DNA from: an uncultured Pseudomonadales bacterium
Lineage (GTDB): Bacteria; Pseudomonadota; Gammaproteobacteria; Pseudomonadales; Azotimanducaceae
NCBI GenBank assembly: GCA_958296195.1
Contig: OY282455.1
Coordinates: forward strand, 3,038,001 to 3,102,000
Direction of reading: 5' to 3'
DNA length: 64,000 nucleotides
Positions 1 through 7,177 of the stretch are shown here, in pieces. Position 1 is the first letter of the stretch, and each line of letters opens with the position of its first letter. The translations under genes were made by a program, and so were the position numbers. The notes below the pieces were generated by a model. That model was not told the DNA's origin and searched no databases. It saw only the letters and a list, made by a program, of their open reading frames with translations.

Positions 1-3
1 CCC

Positions 4-990
4 ATGACCAACCCTCCAGTCCCAGCGCTTCAAGATGGCGCCGAAGCCCGCGTCCACGCCGTGGCGGAGTGGCTTGCGGCCCGCATCATCGGCCAGGACA
101 AGCTGATTCGCCGCCTGCTCATGGCCATGCTGTGCGGCGGGCATCTGCTTGTGGAGGGTGCGCCGGGATTGGCCAAGACAAGGGCCGTCAAGGAGCTGGC
201 CAGCGCGGTGACGGGCAACTTCCACCGCATTCAGTTCACCCCGGACCTGCTGCCCAGCGATGTGACCGGCACCGAAGTCTATCGCCCGGAGGACGGCTCG
301 TTCAGCTTTCAGCCGGGGCCGGTCTTCCACAACCTGCTGCTGGCGGATGAGATCAACCGCGCCCCGGCCAAGGTGCAGTCCGCCTTGCTGGAGGCCATGG
401 CGGAGCGGCAGGTGAGCATCGGCCGGGAGACTTTCCCGCTGCCGGACCTATTCCTGGTCATGGCCACCCAAAACCCCATCGAGCAGGAAGGCACCTATCC
501 TTTGCCGGAGGCCCAGTTGGACCGCTTTTTGATGCACGTCAAGGTCGAATACCCGGAAGGCGATGCGGAGCAGGCCATCCTGCGGCTGGTGCGCCACGAA
601 GCCGGGCAGGCGCAGCGCCCCGCCGAACCGCCGGCGCGTCTTGACGAGGCCGCCATCTTCGCGGCCCGGGACGCCATTCTGTCCCTGCACATGGCCGACC
701 CGGTGGAGCGCTACATCATCGCCTTGGTGCTCGCGTCGCGCCGTCCCCAAGGGGAATTGGCGGAATGGATCGAATACGGCGCCAGCCCCAGGGGCACCAT
801 CGCCCTCGACCAGTGCAGCCGCGCCTTGGCGTGGCTTGACGGGCGGAACTTCGTCACCCCTGACGACGTCCAACAGGTTGCCCACGACGCTCTGCGCCAT
901 CGGCTAATACTCTCTTATGAAGCGGAGGCGAAGGGCGTCACCCCCGACATGGCGGTGGACGCCCTGCTCGGCCAAGTGGCCGTGCCCTAG
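4..990 (+). CDS. MoxR-family AAA+ ATPase
   Basis: Cytoplasmic AAA+ ATPase of the MoxR family (328 aa, the usual length). Members act as chaperones that mature or activate partner VWA-domain proteins. Visible motifs are Walker A GAPGLAKT at about residues 52-59, Walker B LLLADE at 111-116 and a sensor-1 type segment ATQNPIEQEGTYPLPEAQLD. It heads a collinear run of DUF58, DUF4381, BatA, BatB/C and BatD genes, the standard MoxR-Bat arrangement. The ATG lies 3 bases inside the window, so the promoter is not visible; an upstream start cannot be excluded, but the length fits. The substrate of the complex is unknown. Confidence 0.93.
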   Translation: MTNPPVPALQDGAEARVHAVAEWLAARIIGQDKLIRRLLMAMLCGGHLLVEGAPGLAKTRAVKELASAVTGNFHRIQFTPDLLPSDVTGTEVYRPEDGSFSFQPGPVFHNLLLADEINRAPAKVQSALLEAMAERQVSIGRETFPLPDLFLVMATQNPIEQEGTYPLPEAQLDRFLMHVKVEYPEGDAEQAILRLVRHEAGQAQRPAEPPARLDEAAIFAARDAILSLHMADPVERYIIALVLASRRPQGELAEWIEYGASPRGTIALDQCSRALAWLDGRNFVTPDDVQQVAHDALRHRLILSYEAEAKGVTPDMAVDALLGQVAVP

Positions 991-1086
991 ATCGAATGTG
1001 TACCTGAGGCATCGCTCTGTGCGCCATTCTCCACCGCCCCAAGCCACCCCCGCGGCCGCTAGTGCCGGGGGGTCCTGAATTCGCCC

Positions 1087-1977
1087 GTGCTCACTGGCGC
1101 TTACGTCGATTTGGGCGATCTTTTGGCCCTGCGCACCCGCTGTCCGCATACCAAGCGGCAAAGCGCCCTGCGCCGAGGCCATCTGCCCGGCGCCCGGCTC
1201 TCCAAGCTGCGCGGACGGGGCGTCGATTTCTCGGAGGTTCGCCTCTACCAGCCGGGGGACGACGTGCGCACCATCGAATGGCGCGTCACCGCCCGCAAGA
1301 ACAAGCCCCACACCAAGATTTTTCGGGAGGAGCGGGAGCGCCCCGTCCTGGTGGTGGTGGACCAGAGCCAAAGCCTGTTCTTTGGCAGCCGGGTGCGCCT
1401 GAAGTCGGTCGCCGCCGCCGAATGCGCCGCAACGGCGGCCTGGACTGCACTGGCCAACAACGACCGCGTGGGCGGCGCGGTGGTCGGCAACGAGCGAACC
1501 TGCGTCCACAAACCGCTGCGCAACGCCAAGGCGGTCACCCGGCTGCTGGCGGACTTGGCCGCCGAGAACCGGGCGTTGCACCGGCACAGCCGCCTGGACG
1601 ACCAAGCGCGTTACGCCAATGGCCTGATGCAGGTGCGGCGCTTGGTGAGAACCGGCTTCCAAGTGTTGCTGATCTCCGACTTCCTCACGGCGCTGGACGC
1701 ATGGCGCAACACCGTGGAGGCATTGGCCAGGCACAACGACCTAACTTTGGTCCGCATAGCGGACCGCCTGGATCGCGAACTGCCGCCCAACAACCGCTAC
1801 GCCGTCACCGACGGCTTGGCGCACCGTCAATTTCACAGCGGCAACTCCAACCTGCGCAAGATCTACGCCGACCGCTTCGAACAGAGCGAATGGGCGCTGC
1901 AGGCGCTGTGCGCCGCCGCCGCGGTGCGCTACGTTCGGGTCATGACGGACGACGAGGGCAACGAGACTTGGATGTAG
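1087..1977 (+). CDS. DUF58 domain protein, MoxR partner
   Basis: A 296-aa protein of the DUF58 family, a VWA-like fold typically encoded beside moxR. The conserved block is visible: GRGVDFSEVRLYQPGDDVRTIEW followed by RVTARKNKPHTKIFREER (residues about 45-82), then a VWA-like strand LVVVDQSQSLFFGS. The start is GTG at 1087, about 100 bp after the MoxR stop. The gap holds no other ORF I would support. It probably works with the upstream ATPase and downstream Bat proteins at the membrane. The precise biochemical role of the family is not established. Confidence 0.88.
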   Translation: MLTGAYVDLGDLLALRTRCPHTKRQSALRRGHLPGARLSKLRGRGVDFSEVRLYQPGDDVRTIEWRVTARKNKPHTKIFREERERPVLVVVDQSQSLFFGSRVRLKSVAAAECAATAAWTALANNDRVGGAVVGNERTCVHKPLRNAKAVTRLLADLAAENRALHRHSRLDDQARYANGLMQVRRLVRTGFQVLLISDFLTALDAWRNTVEALARHNDLTLVRIADRLDRELPPNNRYAVTDGLAHRQFHSGNSNLRKIYADRFEQSEWALQALCAAAAVRYVRVMTDDEGNETWM

Positions 1978-1984
1978 CTTGCCC

Positions 1985-2509
1985 ATGACGCCGGACTTGC
2001 TGGAGCAACTGCGCGACATTCATGCGCCGGCGGCGCCCGGTTGGTGGCCGCCGGCCCTGGGTTGGTGGATCTTGGCGCTGCTGGCGCTTTTGCTGCTCGT
2101 TTGGGGCGGCCTGCGGCTGTGGCGACGTTGGCGGCGTTTTCAACCGGCTCGGGCCGCCAAGAAGCTGCACCTCGGGTTGGCCCGTCAACTGGAGGCGCAG
2201 TCGCTCTCGTCGGAGGCTTGGCTGCACGAAACCAATCAACTGCTGAAGCGGCTGGCGGTGCATGGCCTCGGCCACAGCCAGACCATTCCCGCTTGGGGCG
2301 CCGACTGGCTGCGCTATCTCGACGGGCGCTACGGCCAAGCGGCGTTCTCCCGAGGCGTTGGTCGCTGCTTCGGCCCGGACCGATTCCGTCCTGAAGCCAA
2401 GGTGGACGTGCAAGCCGCGAACGCCTTGGTGCATCGTTTCCTAGTGCGTGAGTGCCGGCGCTTCTGGCGGCCCGCGGAGACCTTAAGGGAGCGGCACGGC
2501 CATGCTTGA
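1985..2509 (+). CDS. DUF4381 domain membrane protein
   Basis: A small protein of about 174 aa with one transmembrane helix near the N-terminus (WILALLALLLLVWGGLRLW) and a basic cytoplasmic tail. This matches DUF4381 proteins, which lie between DUF58 and batA genes. I use the ATG at 1985 instead of the TTG two codons earlier. The stop overlaps the batA start (ATG at 2502, TGA at 2507-2509), which implies translational coupling. It is probably a small membrane component of the MoxR-Bat system; function is unknown. Confidence 0.8.
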   Translation: MTPDLLEQLRDIHAPAAPGWWPPALGWWILALLALLLLVWGGLRLWRRWRRFQPARAAKKLHLGLARQLEAQSLSSEAWLHETNQLLKRLAVHGLGHSQTIPAWGADWLRYLDGRYGQAAFSRGVGRCFGPDRFRPEAKVDVQAANALVHRFLVRECRRFWRPAETLRERHGHA

Positions 2510-3512
2510 ATGGGTTTGGCCCTACGTTTTGGCGCTGGCTCCGGCGCCGCTTCTAGTGTACTGGCTGGCCCCTCCCCTGACCCACCGGCAAGCGGCCCTT
2601 CGGGTGCCCAATGTGAGTGCGTTCGACTTGCAGAGCGCAGCCGGGCCGCCGACGCAGGGAAGGCGATTGCCTTGGCGCGCGCTTTTGCTGTGGCTCGCTT
2701 GGCTGGCCTTGCTGGCCGCCGCCGCCCGGCCGCAGTGGACCGGCGAGCCGGTCGCCTTGCCGACCAGCGGCCGGGACCTCATGCTGGCAGTGGACATCTC
2801 CGGCAGCATGGGCACCGCGGACATGCAGCTTGGCGGGGAGTTCGTGGACCGGCTGGCGGTGGTCAAGCAGGTGGTCGAGGTCTTCGTCAACGCCCGCCAA
2901 GGCGACCGGGTGGGCCTCATTCTGTTCGGCACCCAAGCCTACCTGCAAGCCCCCCTGACTTTCGACGTCACCAGCGTCAACCGCCTGCTGAAGGAGGCCC
3001 CGGTGGGAATCGCCGGCGGCAAAACCGCCATCGGCGACGCCATCGGGCTGGCGGTCAAACGCCTGCGGCAAAGGCCCGAAGGGGACCGAGTGCTCATTCT
3101 GCTGACGGACGGCGCCAGCAACGCCGGAGAGGTGGCGCCCGTCAAGGCGGCGGAACTGGCCGCCAACGACGCCATCCGCATCTACACCATCGGCGTCGGC
3201 GCCGATGAAATGCGAATGCCCGGCGTCTTCGGCTCCAGGTCGGTCAACCCTTCCGCCGATTTGGACGAAGACACTCTGACCGCCATTGCCGCCACCACCG
3301 GCGGACGCTACTTCCGTGCCCGCAACACCGAGAAGCTGCAGGAAATCTACGGCATCATCGACGCCTTGGAGCCCATTGAGCAGGACCCCGAAACCTACCG
3401 CCCAACCGCGGCCCTCTACCAATGGCCCATGGCCCTGGCTTGGTTGCTGATCTGCTTGCTGGTGCTTCTGCAGTGGCGGTCACCAAGCCGAACGCAGCAG
3501 CAGAAGTCCTGA
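2502..3512 (+). CDS. batA: BatA-like VWA domain membrane protein
   Basis: A 336-aa inner-membrane protein. There is an N-terminal membrane helix, a second helix at about residues 59-76, then a von Willebrand factor A domain whose MIDAS motif DISGS (98-102) is intact. Further MIDAS elements include the threonine of LTDGASNAGE. A C-terminal helix follows (WPMALAWLLICLLVLL). This is the BatA layout, in which the soluble VWA domain sits between membrane anchors. The start overlaps the previous gene. MoxR-Bat systems have been linked to stress tolerance in several bacteria, but the molecular target is not known. Confidence 0.9.
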   Translation: MLEWVWPYVLALAPAPLLVYWLAPPLTHRQAALRVPNVSAFDLQSAAGPPTQGRRLPWRALLLWLAWLALLAAAARPQWTGEPVALPTSGRDLMLAVDISGSMGTADMQLGGEFVDRLAVVKQVVEVFVNARQGDRVGLILFGTQAYLQAPLTFDVTSVNRLLKEAPVGIAGGKTAIGDAIGLAVKRLRQRPEGDRVLILLTDGASNAGEVAPVKAAELAANDAIRIYTIGVGADEMRMPGVFGSRSVNPSADLDEDTLTAIAATTGGRYFRARNTEKLQEIYGIIDALEPIEQDPETYRPTAALYQWPMALAWLLICLLVLLQWRSPSRTQQQKS

Positions 3513-3679
3513 TGCACCAGATGCAAAAGGAGCACCGCCCAAATTCGGGGAGCGTCTCCCGTCGAGGGATCTTTATGTATGGATCAGTCTTCAATAAATT
3601 ATTTAACATATTGAAAATAAAGAAATTCTATTTGAATGGAACAGATCTAGATAGGATGTCGGAGCACAGCCGTGGCTGA
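3512..3679 (+). CDS. possible small ORF in the AT-rich batA-batB gap
   Basis: A 55-codon reading frame starts at an ATG that overlaps the batA stop (TGATG, 3510-3514). It runs to a TGA that lies just inside the batB start (GTG at 3672), so it would be coupled at both ends. The predicted peptide is basic and includes YGSVFNKLFNILKIKKFYL. Base composition in the second half is strongly AT-rich, unlike every neighbour. No family is recognised. It may instead be an untranslated spacer from decayed or acquired DNA; coding status is doubtful. Confidence 0.2.
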   Translation: MHQMQKEHRPNSGSVSRRGIFMYGSVFNKLFNILKIKKFYLNGTDLDRMSEHSRG

Positions 3680-5438
3680 GGGCTGGCAAGACTTCCACTT
3701 CCTAAGGCCGCTATGGATTCTAGGCGCCTTGCCGGCCCTGGTGCTGGCCTTCCTATGGGTGCGCCGCCAGTGGCGGAGTTCTCCTTGGCGGGACGCCCTG
3801 GCGCCGGAACTACTGGCCGTGCTGCTGGAGCCCCAACCCGCCGCTCGGCACCGACTGGCGCCTTGGGTCTTGGCGGCGGCCCTGCTGGCCGGCGCGGTCA
3901 GCCTCGCCGGCCCAACCTGGCAGCGGTTGCCGCAGCCCGTGGAGCAGAAGCAGGACGCTCTGGTCATCCTGTTCGACCTGTCCCTGTCGATGCTCGCCGA
4001 GGACCTCGCCCCGTCCCGGCTTATGCGCGCGACGCACAAGATCGCCGACGTGCTGCACCGCCGGGAGGAGGGCTTCACGGCGCTGGTGGCCTATGCCGGA
4101 GACAGCCATGTGGTCGCTCCGCTAACCGATGACGTGCGCACCATAGAAAACCTGCTGACGGCCCTGAGCCCCGCCATGATGCCGGTGCTGGGCAGCAATC
4201 CCGGCGGCGCCCTGGAGCTTGCCCATGAGTTGTTCGACAACGCCGGTTTGGAGCAAGGCCGCATACTGCTGGTCACGGACGGCGTGGATGCGGTCAGCGA
4301 TCTGGCCTCCCGCTGCCGTCGGGGCTTTCCCCTCGCCGTGCTCGGCGTCGGCACTTCCGCAGCAGCGCCCATACCCTTGGACGCCATGGACCGCCCCGGC
4401 CAGCACTTGGCCGACCGCCAAGGGGCACCGGTGCGGGCGTCGCTGGACGCCGAGCGCCTGGCCGCGGTCGCCGATCTTTGCCGCGGCCGCTATCGAAGTA
4501 TCGAGGTGGGCGACGCGGACATCGCCCAGCTGCTGGCGACGCCTCTGCCAAGCGCGGAGGAAAGCGTGGCGACGGACCGGCTCTTTGATGCTTGGGCGGA
4601 CTTGGGGTATTGGGGTGCTGCGGCTCTTGTGCCGCTCCTGCTGCTCGGTTTTCGCAAGGGCTTTTTGGCCTGTTTGCCCCTATGCGTCTCGGTGGGTTTG
4701 GCGGCCAGCTTGCTGCCGGCGCCGGCTGCGGCCGGCTTTTGGGCGGACCTTTGGTCGCGCCGCGACCAGCAGGGCTACGAGGCTCTCCAGGAGGGACAGC
4801 CCAAAAACGCCGCCAGCCTGTTTGCGGACCCGGCTTGGCGCAACGCCGCCAAATACCGCAGCGAGGACTATCAAGGGGCCGCCGCCGGCTGGAGCAAGGC
4901 CGGCGGCGCAGCGACGGAACTCTACAATCTCGGTAACGCCTTGGCCCGACTCGGCGACTACCAAGGGGCCATAGCCGCCTATGAGGAGGCGCTGGCCGCG
5001 GCCCCGGACCACGCAGACGCAGCCTTCAACAAGGCGCTTGTGGAGCAACTTCTCCAGCAACAGCAGCAAGCCGAGCAGCAAGAGGGTGGGGAGGATTCCG
5101 GCCAGCAACAGGAGCAGGGCGAAGGCCGCGGCCAAGCCTCCCAAGACGGCCATTCAAGCCAGGACCAAGGTGGGCAAGGGGACGAAGCGCAACAGCAGCC
5201 GGCGCAGTCCGCGTCGGCGCCGCAAGCGGAGGAAGGCGAGGAAGCCGAGAACTTGGCCCAATCCGAGTCGCAGCAGGACGCCGACAGCCACGACGAGCAG
5301 GCCCAAGCCTTGGAGCAATGGCTGCGGCGGGTGCCCGATGACCCCGGCGGCTTGCTGCGGCGCAAGTTTCAACACGAAACCAATCAGCGGCTGCGGCGCG
5401 GCGACTACCGCGACCGGCAGCAGGAGAAGATCTGGTGA
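3672..5438 (+). CDS. BatB/BatC fusion: VWA domain plus TPR region
   Basis: A 588-aa protein that joins two proteins often encoded separately. The N-terminal half is BatB-like: two helices (about 11-30 and 63-80), a VWA domain with MIDAS DLSLS (102-106) and LVTDGVD, then membrane segments around 310-355. The C-terminal half is BatC-like: a TPR region (ELYNLGNALARLGDYQGAIAAYEEAL) and a long glutamine/glutamate-rich, low-complexity tail. The start is GTG at 3672. The stop overlaps the batD start (GTGA), so translation is coupled. The Q-rich tail is likely disordered. Confidence 0.88.
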   Translation: MAEGWQDFHFLRPLWILGALPALVLAFLWVRRQWRSSPWRDALAPELLAVLLEPQPAARHRLAPWVLAAALLAGAVSLAGPTWQRLPQPVEQKQDALVILFDLSLSMLAEDLAPSRLMRATHKIADVLHRREEGFTALVAYAGDSHVVAPLTDDVRTIENLLTALSPAMMPVLGSNPGGALELAHELFDNAGLEQGRILLVTDGVDAVSDLASRCRRGFPLAVLGVGTSAAAPIPLDAMDRPGQHLADRQGAPVRASLDAERLAAVADLCRGRYRSIEVGDADIAQLLATPLPSAEESVATDRLFDAWADLGYWGAAALVPLLLLGFRKGFLACLPLCVSVGLAASLLPAPAAAGFWADLWSRRDQQGYEALQEGQPKNAASLFADPAWRNAAKYRSEDYQGAAAGWSKAGGAATELYNLGNALARLGDYQGAIAAYEEALAAAPDHADAAFNKALVEQLLQQQQQAEQQEGGEDSGQQQEQGEGRGQASQDGHSSQDQGGQGDEAQQQPAQSASAPQAEEGEEAENLAQSESQQDADSHDEQAQALEQWLRRVPDDPGGLLRRKFQHETNQRLRRGDYRDRQQEKIW

Positions 5439-7138
5439 GGCGCCTCCCAAGGTTGGCCCTCCTTTGCTGCGCCGCCTTGCTGCCCTCCGCCTTGGCGCTG
5501 GCCAAGGTGACGGCCAGCATTGATCCGCCGGTGATCGACGAAATGGAAACCGCTCGGCTCATCCTGCGCGTGGAGGGGGCCGGCGATGGCGGCGGCTTGG
5601 ATCTAAGCCCTCTCGAAAACGCCTTTGAAGTACACAACCAGAGCACCCAGAGCCAGATCAACATCGTCAACGGGCAGATGCAAAGCTGGGTGGAGCACCG
5701 TTTGGACTTGCGGCCCAAGTACACCGGCGTTTTGGAGATTCCGCCGCTGACCGTCGGCGGCGAGCGCAGCCCGCTTCTGCGCCTGCAGGTCAACCCGCTC
5801 AGCGCCGAGGCCCGCAACGCCATCGACCGCATGATTTTCTTTGAGGTGGAGGCGGCGCCCGATCCGGTGCGGGTGCAGGCGCAAGCCCTGTTGACCCGCC
5901 GGCTGTTCTACGCACCCGGCGTGCAGGTTTACAGCGACCTGCCCGGCGCCCCGGAAGTGGCCAACGCGGTGGTGATCCCCCTAGGCGACAACAACGCCGC
6001 CAACGTCGTTAGGGACGGCCGCTCCTATGGCCTGTTTGAACAGCGCTACGCTCTGTTCCCGGAGCGGAGCGGCGTTTTGCGCATCCCCGCCGCCTCGGTG
6101 GCGAGTTCGGCGCAACTGTCCGGCCGCGGCGGCCGGCGATCAGGCATTCGGGTGGCGGCGCCGGCGGTGGCGCTTGAGGTTCTGCCGGTGCCCACCGAGT
6201 ACCCGGCCGAGCAACCCTGGCTGGCGGCCAAGGACGTGTCGATCCTGGAAGCCTGGACGCCGGCCAATCCCACCTTCAAGGTGGGAGAGCCCTTGCGCAG
6301 AGTCATCACCGTCAACGCAGTCGGCAATGTCGGGTCCGCCATTCCGCCCTTGACGCCCAACCTGCCGGCAGCCTTCTTCAAGCAGTATCCAGAGCCGGAG
6401 CGCTTGGAGGACGCCAAGTCCGCCACTGGGGTGGTTGGCGTGCGTCGGCAAGCCTACTCCATCATTCCCACCCAGCCCGGCGCCAGCACCCTGCCGGCGC
6501 TGTCCCTGACTTGGTGGGACAGCGTCAACGAACGGGTGCGCACGGCCAAGCTGCCGGCCCGGCCCGTCACCAGTGTCGGCGAACCGCCGGCGCCCTCCCC
6601 CACGGTGCCCCAGCCACAGCAGACTGCGGCGGGAACTCCGCAAGTCTCCACGCCGCCCGCTGGGGAGGCGCAGCCGGCGGGGCCGGCCCTAGGCGGCCAG
6701 CCTCCTTGGGCATGGGCCTTGGCCGCCTTGGGCTTCATCGGCTGGGCGGCAACTTGGTTCACCCTGCGCCGCAAACGCCCGGCCGGCGCCGGCCGGCGCA
6801 GCGCGAACACGGGCGAGAAAGCGACCGTCAGCCAAGCCCGCAAGGCGCTGGCGAAAGCCTGCCGGGAGGAGAATTGCGAGGCGATGCGCAACGCTTGGCT
6901 GGCCTACCTAGGCACCGTTTGGCGCACCTCCTCGGCCGCCGCGTTGACGCGAATCGGAGGCAACGCCGCAGCCAAGGAAATGCTCAACCGCCTGAACGCA
7001 GCGCTTTACGCCGACGCCCAACACCCCCGCGTTGACGGCCAAGCCCTGCTGCGCCTCACCCGCACTCTAGTCGAGGACGATGCCGATGAGCAGGCCGCCA
7101 TCCTGCCGGAATTGCACAGCCCAGCCCCAACCCAATGA
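5435..7138 (+). CDS. batD: BatD-like protein (oxygen tolerance family)
   Basis: A 567-aa exported protein with a signal peptide (residues 1-23, ending ALA before KVTASIDP). A long periplasmic beta-rich region follows, then a proline-rich linker and a transmembrane helix (WAWALAALGFIGWAATWF) with basic residues after it. The extended C-terminal cytoplasmic segment is helical. This is the BatD layout and it ends the moxR-bat operon. The GTG start overlaps the stop of the BatB/C gene. The gene is convergent with pepN, 39 bp away. Confidence 0.88.
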   Translation: MRRLPRLALLCCAALLPSALALAKVTASIDPPVIDEMETARLILRVEGAGDGGGLDLSPLENAFEVHNQSTQSQINIVNGQMQSWVEHRLDLRPKYTGVLEIPPLTVGGERSPLLRLQVNPLSAEARNAIDRMIFFEVEAAPDPVRVQAQALLTRRLFYAPGVQVYSDLPGAPEVANAVVIPLGDNNAANVVRDGRSYGLFEQRYALFPERSGVLRIPAASVASSAQLSGRGGRRSGIRVAAPAVALEVLPVPTEYPAEQPWLAAKDVSILEAWTPANPTFKVGEPLRRVITVNAVGNVGSAIPPLTPNLPAAFFKQYPEPERLEDAKSATGVVGVRRQAYSIIPTQPGASTLPALSLTWWDSVNERVRTAKLPARPVTSVGEPPAPSPTVPQPQQTAAGTPQVSTPPAGEAQPAGPALGGQPPWAWALAALGFIGWAATWFTLRRKRPAGAGRRSANTGEKATVSQARKALAKACREENCEAMRNAWLAYLGTVWRTSSAAALTRIGGNAAAKEMLNRLNAALYADAQHPRVDGQALLRLTRTLVEDDADEQAAILPELHSPAPTQ

Positions 7139-7177
7139 GAGCCAACGCGCCATGCCCTTGCATGAGGCGAACACGGC

